Program-made: the position numbers and the translations under genes
Origin: Actinomycetes bacterium
Lineage (GTDB): Bacteria; Actinomycetota; Thermoleophilia; Gaiellales; F1-60-MAGs149
Assembly (NCBI GenBank): GCA_025360225.1
Contig: JANYCN010000024.1
Location: forward strand, 1 to 47,818
Length of the DNA stretch: 47,818 nt
Reading direction: 5' to 3'
Part shown: positions 26,795-37,801 of the stretch, piece by piece
Layout: each line of letters opens with the position of its first letter
Position numbering within the stretch: position 1 is the first letter of the stretch
The notes under the pieces: generated by a model
The model's database searches: none
The model's input: only the letters and a program-made list of their open reading frames with translations
What the model was told of the DNA's origin: nothing

Positions 26795-28744
26795 GTGGAG
26801 ACCAAGCAACCACCCCGACTTCCCCCCGAGGCGCGCCTGTACTCGACGGCCGGTGACGGGCCGGTGCGCCCCGCGATGCGGGTGTACAAGGCGGAGAACG
26901 GGAAGCCGCCCAAGCGTCGAAAGCGCGGGTGGTTGCGGGTCGTAGCGTGGACGCTCCTGACGGTGGCGGTTGCGGCCGCCGCGCTCGTCGGCGTGCTCTG
27001 GTGGAAGGCGCGGCAGGCGACCGACGTGATCACCGCTGTGAGCACGCCTGGCGACCGCGCCGGCGTGAAGGCGACGAGCAGCGCACCGATCGCCGACACG
27101 GCGCCCGTGACGTTCCTGATCTTCGGTGTCGACACCCGCACCAGGCAGGACGGCGGCTCGCGCTCCGACACCGAGATCCTCGTACGCCTCGACCCGGTGA
27201 AGCAGACGTTGACGCAGCTCGCCTTCACCCGGGACTGGCTCGTGCACGTGCCTGGGTATCCGGGGTTGCGCCAGATCAACTCGGCGTTCGCCCTCGGCGG
27301 CGCCAAGCTCGCGATCGACACCCTGGCCGAGGCGACGGGCATCCGTCCGAACTACTACATCACGATCGACTTCAACGGCTTCAAGGCGGCGGTTGGCGCG
27401 TTCGGCGGAACGTACACCGAGGTCGACAAACGGTACTTCCATCGCAACAGCGGGACGGGCCTGCAGAACTACCTTTCGATCGACCTCCAGCCGGGGTACC
27501 AGCGGTTGGACGGCGCGAACGCTCTTGCCTTCGTCCGCTACCGTCACACCGACGACGACACGGTGCGCAACAGCCGCCAGCAACGGTTCCTCGCTGCCTT
27601 CAAGCGCGAAGCCGATCCGGTGGCGATCGGTACCAACGTCCTCAACCTGCTGAACATCGCGGAGCGCTACGTGAAGATCATCGGGCGGCGCCGAGCAGGG
27701 CCGGAGGACATCGCGCGTTGGGCGACGACGAGCCGCTCCATCCCGAAGCAGAACGTCATCAACGTCCGGTGCCAGTTCACGCCGGCGGTCTCTGATCGCA
27801 ACCGGGAGGCGATCGCTCCGGCCGATCTCCAGCGGTGCCTCGACGAGTTCAAGAACCCTGATCCGACGCTCGCCGCGCGCTCGGCGACCGTCACGGCAGG
27901 AGCAGGCGCCGATCCCGGGCCACACGTCGCGTTCGACCCGGCGGTCGTCCCGGTGGAGGTGCGCAACGGTAACGGGCGTGCGGGCGTCGCCGCGAGCGCC
28001 GCGAGCGGTCTGGTCAGCCAGGGCTGGAAGCACGCGTCATCCGCCGGCAACGCCGACGCCTCGAGCTACTTCCACACCGCGGTCTACTACGGTGGCGGAG
28101 CCACCGAGAAGGCCGCGGCGAGCGAGCTCGCGCGGATGTTCGCGCCGGCCGACCTGCAGCCGCTGACCGCAGCGATCGCGGCGCGGCTTGGCAAGGCCGG
28201 GCACGCGGTCGGGGCGAACGTCGTCATCGTTGTCGGCCAGTCGTTCACGGAGCTGCCGCCCGCAGTCCAGCGTCCCGTCGCGCCGGCCGTCAAAGCGAAC
28301 GTCCGTGCGGTTACGGGGCGCGACCTCGCGCGCTGGCGGGCCGCCGGGCACAAGCTCGGGCTCGCGATGTGGTACCCGACGAAGCTCCCGGTGGGCACGC
28401 AGACGATCGACCCGGGATTCGCGAACGACGTCAACCCGTTCCGAACGTACAAGGTGAACGGGCAGGCAGCCCTGCATGTGACCTACTGGGACCCGGCCTT
28501 GACCTACGGCACCTTCGGCGTCCAGGTTCTCGCCTGGGACTCGCCGCCGATCCTTGACGGACCGACGACGACGCGCGTGCGGAACGGCGTGACGTACAAC
28601 CTCTACTACAACGGAGGGAAGCTCGACCGCGTCGCCTGGCGCACCGACGCTGCCTGGTTCTGGCTCTCGAACACGCTGATCGACGAGCTGCCGAACTCGA
28701 CGATGTGGGCGGTCGCGACGAGCTTCGTCCGTGTTCCGGCCTAG
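26795..28744 (+). CDS. LytR-CpsA-Psr (LCP) family protein with an added C-terminal domain
   Basis: Envelope enzyme attaching anionic glycopolymers to peptidoglycan; 649 residues. A basic cytosolic start is followed by one membrane helix (WTLLTVAVAAAALVGVLWW, about residues 49-67). The LCP domain runs from about 105 to 270 (FLIFGVDTR, SDTEILVRLDP, TRDW, VRYRHTDDDTVRNSRQQRFL). A LytR_C domain follows at about 385-485 (VEVRNGNGRAGVAASAA). After it lies an extra region of about 160 residues (ARWRAAGHKLGLAMWYPTKL to the end) not usual in LCP proteins. The GTG at 26795 gives this length; ATG 26876 is possible. Its stop codon lies in the CTAG of the adjacent repeat element. Confidence 0.87.
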   Translation: METKQPPRLPPEARLYSTAGDGPVRPAMRVYKAENGKPPKRRKRGWLRVVAWTLLTVAVAAAALVGVLWWKARQATDVITAVSTPGDRAGVKATSSAPIADTAPVTFLIFGVDTRTRQDGGSRSDTEILVRLDPVKQTLTQLAFTRDWLVHVPGYPGLRQINSAFALGGAKLAIDTLAEATGIRPNYYITIDFNGFKAAVGAFGGTYTEVDKRYFHRNSGTGLQNYLSIDLQPGYQRLDGANALAFVRYRHTDDDTVRNSRQQRFLAAFKREADPVAIGTNVLNLLNIAERYVKIIGRRRAGPEDIARWATTSRSIPKQNVINVRCQFTPAVSDRNREAIAPADLQRCLDEFKNPDPTLAARSATVTAGAGADPGPHVAFDPAVVPVEVRNGNGRAGVAASAASGLVSQGWKHASSAGNADASSYFHTAVYYGGGATEKAAASELARMFAPADLQPLTAAIAARLGKAGHAVGANVVIVVGQSFTELPPAVQRPVAPAVKANVRAVTGRDLARWRAAGHKLGLAMWYPTKLPVGTQTIDPGFANDVNPFRTYKVNGQAALHVTYWDPALTYGTFGVQVLAWDSPPILDGPTTTRVRNGVTYNLYYNGGKLDRVAWRTDAAWFWLSNTLIDELPNSTMWAVATSFVRVPA

Positions 28745-29055
28745 TGGTCTGATTGTGAAATGGCGTGGTCATTCGACTGCCTGGATCGTCCTGCGCTTGC
28801 CGGCTCTGCCACCCGTCGGGTGGCTACGCCGCTCAGCTCCGGCGACCGCGATCCGGCCCGCTCTGCGTGCCGGATCGTGGGCTTCGCGGGAACGTCGCGT
28901 GCCGCTTGCACTTAGCGTGTCAAGGCCTTCGCCTTGACACGCGTGCGAGCGGGCGTGCTATCCAGCACGCCCGCGATCAGCAAGCCCTGCGCGACGCGCA
29001 ACGCTCCCGCTCGCTCCAGACGCCCGATGACGATGCCATCTCACAATCCCACTAC
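28741..29055 (+). mobile_element. Complete multi-hairpin inverted-repeat element (MITE-like), copy D
   Basis: The reference copy, 315 bases with CTAG at the left and CTAC at the right end. Terminal repeats of about 32 bases pair (28741-28772 with 29024-29055). Between them are four perfect hairpins. CGATCCGGC/GCCGGATCG occupies 28849-28857 and 28869-28877. GCGTGTCAAGGC occupies 28915-28926 with its partner 28931-28942. GCGGGCGTGCT occupies 28949-28959 with its partner 28964-28974. GCCACCCG/CGGGTGGC lies at 28808-28824. An outer stem pairs 28945-28953 with 29006-29014. It has no open frame of note and lies between the convergent ends of the LCP and anti-sigma genes. Confidence 0.8.
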
Positions 29056-29077
29056 GAGCCACCCGGAAGGCAGGCTC

Positions 29078-29629
29078 CTACCGGGTCGCGACGACGACCC
29101 GCACGTCGCCGCGCGGCAGGGCGCGGAGGGCGGCAACGGTGGCGGCGAAGCGTTTGCCGGGGACGACGACGACCCACTCCTCCGCCGTGAAGTCGTACGC
29201 GATCCGCACCCCGCTCGCGTCCGTCGCAGCGACGTGGCGCACCGTATCGGCGAACCCGGTCGCGGATCGCATCGTCAGGGCGACGCTGCTCGGCGCCGTC
29301 GGGTTCCCGCCACCGTCGGCGAGCACGGCGCTGATCGCGGCGACGCCAGCAACGAGGATCGCGACGCCGGGCAGGCCCACGAGACGCGTGCGCGCCCTCG
29401 TTCGCGACGGCTCCGGTGCGTAGAGCGAGTCATGGGGGATGCTGATCGTCGGCAGCCGATCGAGCTCGTCGACGGTAACCGAGAGGTCACCCATCGTGCG
29501 TTGACACGCGCGGCACTGCCCGACGTGGCGCCTGATCTGGTCTGAAGCCTCACGCGGCAGCTGACCCGACAGATAGTCGAGGAGGTCGAGCTCCTCAGGG
29601 TGATCCTCGATGCGGTCGCGCGAGCCCAT
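29078..29629 (-). CDS. Anti-sigma-factor-like membrane protein with zinc finger (zf-HC2 type)
   Basis: A 183-residue protein. The N-terminal cytosolic domain has the H-x-x-x-C-x-x-C zinc motif (HVGQCRACQRTM), as in anti-sigma domains of the RsrA/RskA type. One membrane helix follows (LPGVAILVAGVAAISAVLA), then an external domain with the strand-rich ATDASGVRIAYDFTAEEWVVV segment. No ECF sigma factor gene is adjacent, so its partner is not identifiable here. It is the second gene after the small membrane protein, 27 bases downstream. Confidence 0.75.
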   Translation of the reverse strand: MGSRDRIEDHPEELDLLDYLSGQLPREASDQIRRHVGQCRACQRTMGDLSVTVDELDRLPTISIPHDSLYAPEPSRTRARTRLVGLPGVAILVAGVAAISAVLADGGGNPTAPSSVALTMRSATGFADTVRHVAATDASGVRIAYDFTAEEWVVVVPGKRFAATVAALRALPRGDVRVVVATR

Positions 29630-29656
29630 GGCGGTTCCTACAGCGTACTACGCAGG

Positions 29657-29869
29657 TCAAGCGGCGCGGTGGCGCTGCTCGCCATGCCCGTGCGGTGCGG
29701 CGTGGATACGGGTCACCGGTGCGGCGACCAGACGCCGGCGCTCGACGAGCGTGAAGGCGCCTTCGAGGAGCACGAGGGCGAGGATCGGCATGAGCCAGAG
29801 CCCTGTCTCGATCGCGAGGCAGCACACGAGCCCGATCACCGCGAAGTACCACCGTTCCCGAGCGCGCAT
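29657..29869 (-). CDS. Small two-helix membrane protein, 70 residues
   Basis: The start at 29869 follows a perfect AGGAGG ribosome-binding site six bases upstream, which fixes it against the longer open frame. The sequence has a short basic start (MRARERWYF), two hydrophobic helices (AVIGLVCCLAIETGLWLMPI and LALVLLEGAFTLV) and a basic tail (VERRRLVAAPVTRIHAAPHG). Its place just before the anti-sigma-like gene suggests a shared operon. I know no family for it. Confidence 0.65.
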   Translation of the reverse strand: MRARERWYFAVIGLVCCLAIETGLWLMPILALVLLEGAFTLVERRRLVAAPVTRIHAAPHGHGEQRHRAA

Positions 29870-30064
29870 GCGATTCCTCCTGGTCACCGCAGTCATCGGC
29901 GAGGTTCGGCGTCGGCTTGAGTCTCGATCCGCCGTGAACCGCCGTCGCCGGCGTCGCTCGAAGCCTTCGCATGGGTCGCCGTGACGCATCAGCGACGAGC
30001 CGCCGCCTCGAGCCTGCGGTCGAGCGCCGAACGTACGGCGGGTCGTTGGTATCTTCCCGGGTCC

Positions 30065-31255
30065 GTGGGTGAGTCCATCTCTGATCCGATCGCCGCGCTC
30101 GAAGGAGCCCGTCAGCACTTCGCCAATGCCACCGACTTCACGATTGGCATCGAGGAGGAGTTCCAGATCCTTGACCCTGCCACGCTTGACCTTGCCCAGC
30201 GCTACGGCGAGCTTCGAGCCGCCGCCGACGCGTCAGATCTGAACGGGTACGTCGCAGGAGAGCTCATCTCGTCGGAGATCGAGATCAAGACTGGCCGCTG
30301 CGAGACCTTTGCCCAGGCCGCTAGCGAGATCCGCGAGCAGCGTCGCAAGCTGTGGGCGCTCGCCGATCGGCACGACGCGCTCCTCGGCGTGAACGGGACG
30401 CACCCGTTCGCCCGCTGGCAGGACCAGGTGATCATCGACACGCCGCACTACCGCATCGTCGAGGGCAACCTGAAGTACGTCGCGTGGCGAAACAACACGT
30501 TCGGCATCCACGTTCACGTCGGCATCCGCGACGCTGATCGAGCGATGGCCGTCGCCAACGCGCTGCGCTCCGTCGTTCCCGAGCTGACCGCTGCGTCGGC
30601 AAGCTCGCCGTGGCTTGAGGATCGCTTCACGCACCTCCGGTCGACCCGGACGCAGATCTTCACGCGCATGTTCCCGCGCTGCGGCGTCCCGGACGCCTTT
30701 GCAAGCTGGGACGAGTACGACCGGTTCGTCCGCTTCCTCCTCGAGACCGGCTCAATCCGTGAGCACACGGAGATCTGGTGGACGATCCGGCCGCACCAGT
30801 CGTTCGGGACGGTCGAGATCCGCGCGTGTGACGCGCTCCCCGACATCAACGAGTCGATCGCCCTGTGCGCCTTCCAGGTCGCGCTCACCGCTCGCTTCAC
30901 CCGGCTCTACGACGAGGGGCGTCCGCTGCCGGTCCTCGAGGGTCGATACATCGAGGAGAACCTCTGGCGTGCGATCCGGTGGGGCCTCGATCGAGAGCTG
31001 ATCGACTTCGAGACCGGCAAGAGCGTCGCGGCAACCGACAGGATCAAGGCGCTCCTTGACGCGTGCGCCGAGGAGATCGACCAGCTCGCGCTCGCCCCGT
31101 ACCTCGCGCCGCTCGAGCGGCTTCTCGAGCTCGGCGACAACGCGTCGCAGTACGCCCGTCGCATCGAGGCGGGAGAGTCGCCACGGGCGGTCTTCGCTGA
31201 GCAGGTTGAGCGTGCTCGCGCGTCGATCGACGCTGTTCCCTCGGGGGCCCGCTGA
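30065..31255 (+). CDS. Carboxylate-amine ligase / glutamate-cysteine ligase type 2 (YbdK family)
   Basis: An ATP-dependent ligase of the GCS2 family, 396 residues. Key segments: FTIGIEEEFQILDPATLDLA with the Glu-rich nucleotide and metal site, ISSEIEIKTGRCETF, GIHVHVGIRDADRAM, FGTVEIRACDALPDI, and the C-terminal NASQYARRIEAGES. The family acts as a weak glutamate-cysteine ligase or in related peptide-ligase steps; the true substrate here is unknown. The GTG at 30065 is preferred; a GTG at 29981 would add 28 low-complexity residues. A TATCTT box lies at 30050-30055, nine bases before the start. Confidence 0.86.
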   Translation: MGESISDPIAALEGARQHFANATDFTIGIEEEFQILDPATLDLAQRYGELRAAADASDLNGYVAGELISSEIEIKTGRCETFAQAASEIREQRRKLWALADRHDALLGVNGTHPFARWQDQVIIDTPHYRIVEGNLKYVAWRNNTFGIHVHVGIRDADRAMAVANALRSVVPELTAASASSPWLEDRFTHLRSTRTQIFTRMFPRCGVPDAFASWDEYDRFVRFLLETGSIREHTEIWWTIRPHQSFGTVEIRACDALPDINESIALCAFQVALTARFTRLYDEGRPLPVLEGRYIEENLWRAIRWGLDRELIDFETGKSVAATDRIKALLDACAEEIDQLALAPYLAPLERLLELGDNASQYARRIEAGESPRAVFAEQVERARASIDAVPSGAR

Positions 31256-31641
31256 TGGACGAGGACCGTGAGACCCGAGCGGCGATCGAGGAGCTCGCGT
31301 CGATCGGCGCGCCACAGCTCGTCGTGAGCACGATCTCGACGCTCGTCAATCTCGCCTTCGTCCGGCTCGGGCTCGTCGACGGTGCCGCAGAGCACGCCGA
31401 CGCCCGCGAGGCTGCCGTTGCAATCGACGCCATCTCGGCGCTCCTGCCGGTGGTCGAGCGCTTCGCGCCGCCCGAGGCGACCGACGAGCTCCGTGGCACC
31501 GTCGCCTCGCTTCAGGTGGCGTTCGCACGCGCCGTCGGCGCCCCTCCGCCCGGCACGGAGCCGCGCACCGCGCCGCCGTCCCCGCCGCCCCCTCCCGCGC
31601 CGGAGCGTCCGAAGATCTGGACTCCCCGCGGCGACGTCTGA
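31255..31641 (+). CDS. DUF1844-like protein
   Basis: A 128-residue protein with a hydrophobic helical core (VVSTISTLVNLAFVRLGLV, AREAAVAIDAISALLPVVE) like DUF1844 proteins, and a proline-rich tail (PPSPPPPPAPERP). Function unknown. Its ATG shares a base with the ligase stop (TGATG), so it is translated with that gene. Confidence 0.68.
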   Translation: MDEDRETRAAIEELASIGAPQLVVSTISTLVNLAFVRLGLVDGAAEHADAREAAVAIDAISALLPVVERFAPPEATDELRGTVASLQVAFARAVGAPPPGTEPRTAPPSPPPPPAPERPKIWTPRGDV

Positions 31642-31648
31642 GCGTCGC

Positions 31649-32515
31649 GTGAGCTCCCACCAACGCGGCGTCCTCTACGTGGCGCTGGCCGCGATCGCTT
31701 GGTCGAGCGCCGGCGTCCTGACGCGGGCGATCGCCGCGCCCGCCGCCGCCCAGCTGTTCTGGCGCGCGCTGTTCGCCGGGGCCTGCCTTCTCGGCGTCGT
31801 CGCCGTCCAGTCGCGAGGGCGGATCCTCACGCCGTTTCGACGACTCGGGCTCCCCGGTCTTGGCGTGGCGGTCTCATTCGCGACCGCGTCGTCGTGCTTC
31901 ATGCTGGCGCTGGGCCAGACCACCGTTGCGCGCGTCCTCTTCATCCAGGCCGCCTCACCGTTTCTCGCCGCTGCGCTTGCGTGGCTCGCGGTGCGCGAGC
32001 GAGTCGAGCGTCGCACCGCCGCGGCGATGTGCGTCGCGATCGGCGGGATCGCGACCATGCTCGGCAGCTCGCTCGGCGGTGGGCACCTGGCGGGCGACCT
32101 CCTTGCGACGACGATGGCGCTGGCGTTCTCGTCGGCGATCGTCCTCACCCGCGTGCACCGGGAGGTCCTGATGACGCCGGCGATGTGCCTGGCGATGGTC
32201 CTCGCGGCGGTCGTCTCAGCACCGCTTGCCGACCCGCTGGCGGCGTCGGCGCACGACATCGGGCTCCTCGCAGCGTTCGGCGCAGGGCAGATGTGCCTCG
32301 GGCTCGCGCTCTTCGCAGTCGGTGGCCGTCTCGTCCCGGCGAGCGAGGCGGCCCTGATCACGACGCTCGAGGTCGTGCTCGGGCCGATCTGGGTGTGGTT
32401 CGCGTACGCGGAGCAGCCCGATCGATCGACGCTTGTCGGCGGCGCGATCGTCCTCATCGCCGTCGTCGCCCATGCCCTCAGCGACGGCCCGTCGGAACCC
32501 GCCGGCTCAGGCTGA
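31649..32515 (+). CDS. EamA/DMT-family transporter
   Basis: A 288-residue drug/metabolite transporter with two EamA repeats of five helices each. Typical segments are VALAAIAWSSAGVLTRAI, LFWRALFAGACLLGVVAV and VRVL/LFIQAASPFLAAALAWLA in the first half, and LALFAVGGRLVPASEAALI with LGPIWVWFAYAEQP in the second. The substrate is unknown. GTG 31649 starts it; the longer open frame overlaps the previous gene. Its last 9 bases overlap the convergent PilZ-like gene. Confidence 0.87.
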   Translation: MSSHQRGVLYVALAAIAWSSAGVLTRAIAAPAAAQLFWRALFAGACLLGVVAVQSRGRILTPFRRLGLPGLGVAVSFATASSCFMLALGQTTVARVLFIQAASPFLAAALAWLAVRERVERRTAAAMCVAIGGIATMLGSSLGGGHLAGDLLATTMALAFSSAIVLTRVHREVLMTPAMCLAMVLAAVVSAPLADPLAASAHDIGLLAAFGAGQMCLGLALFAVGGRLVPASEAALITTLEVVLGPIWVWFAYAEQPDRSTLVGGAIVLIAVVAHALSDGPSEPAGSG

Positions 32516-33217
32516 TCCACGGCGGCGGGCGTGCATGCCCGACGGCGTCGGTCCTGCCGTGGCATCGGCGGCGACATCGAGCGCTTCGGCGGCGGCCGGA
32601 GCAGCACGGACCGGCGCCCGCCACATCGCCGCGACCATCGCGGCAAACAGCGACGCGCCAGCGTTCTCGTCGGCATAGCGAGCTCCGTACTGCACGGGGG
32701 CGTTCGCGTCGGCGCGGACGACGACGATCCCCGCGTTGACGGGCTCGTCCCCTGTGACGCTCAACACGAGCTCCTCGCCCGGGTTGAGGGGCACGTGGGA
32801 GTTGAACCCAACACCGCTGCGTGAGCCGTCGGCGATCTCGACGTTGAACGTGTCCCCTGGCGAGCGTTGCAGGCGACCCTCGATGCCGACGGACTCTCGC
32901 CGGGTGGAACGCTCGACCACCGAGGTATCAGAGATCAACCGCACGGCGACGATGTCCCTCGACGCCGACGCCGTCGTCGTGCGCAGCGTCTGTACCACGG
33001 AGCGGCGCGCGCGCCCGTTGATGAAGTAGCGCAGCGCGAAGAACGCACCCTCGGGAATCATGTTGCGGGGCGCTTCGAGCCGGATCGTCCCGCTCGCGTT
33101 CGGCGCGGTGAGGAGCGACACGGAGAGGGTCATCCGGATCGTCTCGACGCGATCTGCGGGGATCGGTGACGCAGAAGCTGGGATGGACTCCGGGGGAAGC
33201 GCCGAAACGGCCACCAT
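32507..33217 (-). CDS. PilZ-domain-like protein
   Basis: A 236-residue protein. Residues of about 105-185 carry the two elements of a c-di-GMP-binding PilZ domain: an arginine-rich ERSTRRESVGIEG and a downstream DGSRSGVGF, matching the D-x-S-x-x-G motif, with LNPGEELVLSV after it. The N-terminal half is a beta-rich domain as in YcgR-type proteins. It begins 6 bases after thiED, so it is probably cotranscribed with thiamine genes, which is unusual. The C-terminal tail is low-complexity. The link to chemoreceptors elsewhere in the window is only suggestive. Confidence 0.7.
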   Translation of the reverse strand: MVAVSALPPESIPASASPIPADRVETIRMTLSVSLLTAPNASGTIRLEAPRNMIPEGAFFALRYFINGRARRSVVQTLRTTTASASRDIVAVRLISDTSVVERSTRRESVGIEGRLQRSPGDTFNVEIADGSRSGVGFNSHVPLNPGEELVLSVTGDEPVNAGIVVVRADANAPVQYGARYADENAGASLFAAMVAAMWRAPVRAAPAAAEALDVAADATAGPTPSGMHARRRGSA

Positions 33218-33223
33218 CCAAGC

Positions 33224-35647
<2,424 letters not shown>

Positions 35648-35651
<4 letters not shown>

Positions 35652-36730
35652 ACCGGCACCGTAAACCGCGACGGCGAGAACGGCGTCGTCAGCGGGCTCG
35701 GTGATCGGCCGGCGACCTCGGCACTGATCGCGTCGACGACGAGCGGCAGGAGAAGCACTCCGTGACGGAACCCGCCGGTGGCCCAGATCACGCCAGCGTC
35801 GTCACGGCCCAGCAGCGGCCGGAGGTCGACCGTCGCCGGCCGCAGGCCGGCTGCGACGGTCGCGAGGCGCGCGTCCGCGAGCCCCGGCGCGAGCCTCACC
35901 GCCTCCTCGAGCAGGCCGAGCACCCCGTCTACCGTGACGTCCGTGTCGCTCTGCTCCTCCTGGGTCGCGCCCACCACCACCGTCCCGTCCGCGCGCGGGA
36001 CGACGTATGCCCCGGGCGTTCGGACGATGCGATCGATGCCGAGCGACCGACCGCCGCGTGGCGCAAGCGTGACGATCTGCCCTTTCACCGGACGGACCCG
36101 GCCGCGCAAGCCGAGACGGCCGGATCCCGCCCCGGCCGCGATCACCACCGCGCCGGCAGCGAGGAGCGGATCATCGAGCGACGTGATCGATGCCTCCCGT
36201 CGGTCAACGGCGGCGCGGGCGAGCGCCTGATCGAGCGCCTGAAGGAGCAGTCGAGGGTCGACGGAGTGCTCGTCCTCGAGCGCGATCCCACCGCTGACTG
36301 CGGGACCGATCGCCGGAACGAGCCGGGAGACCTCCTCGTGGTCGATCCACGGCTGCTCGTACCCGTCACGAGCGAGGATCGAGCGCAGGCGCTCGACGGC
36401 GCCGTGGTGCTCAGGGCGGCTCGCCACGAACACCGAGCCGGTTCGATGGTATCCCACGCTCGCGCCGCTCGCGGCCTCGATCCGAGCGGCGAGGGCTGGC
36501 CAGTCCCTGGCGCAAGCATGGAGCGCCGACGGCAGCTGATCCTCACCGTCGTCGACCTTCTCCGACCACGGACAGAGCATGCCGGCTGCGATCTCGGCTG
36601 TCGCCGGACGCCCGTCGCCAACCAGGCGTACGGAAGCGCCATCCAGGGACAGACGAAACGCGATCGCACGGCCCCAGGCACCGGCGCCGACCACCACGAC
36701 GTCCGGACGTTTGCTGTGCGATGCGGTCAC
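35648..36730 (-). CDS. thiO: Glycine oxidase
   Basis: An FAD-dependent oxidase producing the imine of glycine for thiazole formation; 360 residues. The N-terminal dinucleotide fold is DVVVVGAGAWGRAIAFRLS. The C-terminal DAO-type signature is TVAAGLRPATVDLRPLLGRD with ATGGFRHGVLLLPL. Starts at GTG 36730, three bases after a GGGAG ribosome-binding site that is part of the TPP riboswitch. It is the first gene of a chain joined by 4-base overlaps. Confidence 0.93.
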
Positions 36731-36734
36731 GAGC

Positions 36735-36810
36735 TCCCTTCGCTGGTACGAGCCAGAGCAGGTTCCGCGGTCGCGGCACGTGCCGCCTCTCAGCCTCAAC
36801 GAGGCTCCCG
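36735..36810 (-). promoter_or_regulatory. TPP riboswitch (THI element)
   Basis: On the minus strand the conserved blocks are in order: CTGAGA (36793-36788) after GGGAGCCTCGTTGAGG, the GAACCTG block (36765-36759) and the CCAGCGAAGGGA block (36746-36735). The last block includes the GGGAG that would serve as the thiO ribosome-binding site, so ligand binding would hide it and stop translation (known mechanism for this class; inferred here). Confidence 0.93.
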
Positions 36811-36864
36811 CGCTCGCATCGAAGCGTACCGGATGGGCGACGCGACGGTCGCCGAGGCCGAGCC

Positions 36865-37662
36865 TCAGGCCAGGTCGGTCGTCGAGATCACCTGCACGGC
36901 GACGATCGTCACGTCCGACACCGTAAAGACATCAGGCGCCCCGGTCGCGGCGTAGCAGACGACCTCGTAGCCGCCGTTCGACGGTCCACCGGTCGCCAGC
37001 TGGATGGCGAACGACTGGTCCGCGCCGCTCGCCACCGCAACCGACGCGTGGCTGCTCAACGACGGCGCGCCAGAGCTCCGCAGCTCACAGGCCAGCGGCG
37101 CCGAGCCGCTCGTGCGGCTCGCCGTTCCCGTGGCAGTGACGACGTACTTCGCGCTCGGCAGGGCGACGACGACCCCGAGCTGGCCGACGCGAACGGCGTG
37201 ATCGAGATCCGAGGCGTCGCCAGAGAGCGTCGTCGACGCGACGGTGTGCCGGAACGCAGGACCTGTGCCGTCCCGCCCCGAGTCGCCGGCAACGCCGGCA
37301 GGGCCGGCCTCGCCCTGCTGCCCGGTCGGCCCGTCAGGCCCGGGAGGGCCCGGTGCGCCATCGGCGCCGGCCTCGCCCTTCGTCCCCTGCGGGCCGACGA
37401 TCCCCGGGTCGCCCTTCTCACCGCGGAGGCCGCGCGGACCCTGAACCCCGCCGTTGAGCGTGCCCTGAAGGCGGTCGAGCGCCACTGAGTGCGCCTTCAA
37501 CCGGTCGCCATTGATCGTTCCGGCCTTGATGTCCTTACCGTCGATGAACCGTGACGCCGCCGGCGCGATGGCGACGACGGAGAAGACGACGACGATGCCT
37601 GTGAGGACAGCGGCAGGGTGGAGCCGTCGCAGGACGGCGCCGGCTTGGCGCGGGATCTTCAT
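36865..37662 (-). CDS. Membrane-anchored collagen-like protein
   Basis: A 265-residue protein. One hydrophobic helix ([19 protein letters not shown], about residues 18-36) anchors it. A short linker ([20 protein letters not shown]) leads to 19 uninterrupted Gly-X-Y triplets at about residues 75-131, for example [12 protein letters not shown] and [14 protein letters not shown] beta-rich C-terminal domain of about 130 residues follows with two or three Cys residues ([19 protein letters not shown]). Such stalk-plus-head proteins are expected at the cell surface. The start at 37662 has a GGGAG ribosome-binding site four bases upstream. Confidence 0.85.
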   Translation of the reverse strand: MKIPRQAGAVLRRLHPAAVLTGIVVVFSVVAIAPAASRFIDGKDIKAGTINGDRLKAHSVALDRLQGTLNGGVQGPRGLRGEKGDPGIVGPQGTKGEAGADGAPGPPGPDGPTGQQGEAGPAGVAGDSGRDGTGPAFRHTVASTTLSGDASDLDHAVRVGQLGVVVALPSAKYVVTATGTASRTSGSAPLACELRSSGAPSLSSHASVAVASGADQSFAIQLATGGPSNGGYEVVCYAATGAPDVFTVSDVTIVAVQVISTTDLA

Positions 37663-37801
37663 GTACTCCCTGGTATCGGTCACGATCGTCAACGGCCTAT
37701 GACCCACCCGGGTGATGCCACGCCTGCCGCCTGCCGGCGGGCCGGTTGGTAGGATCAGGCGTCGTTCTGCCCTCTTTGACGTAGGAGTCCCGAACCACCC
37801 G

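Noticed and set aside
25535-28033. Long minus-strand open frame across pdxT, yebC and the LCP gene
   Set aside because: It is antisense to three well-recognised genes, is rich in Arg, Asp and Val, and has no family motifs. Such frames are common by chance in very GC-rich DNA.
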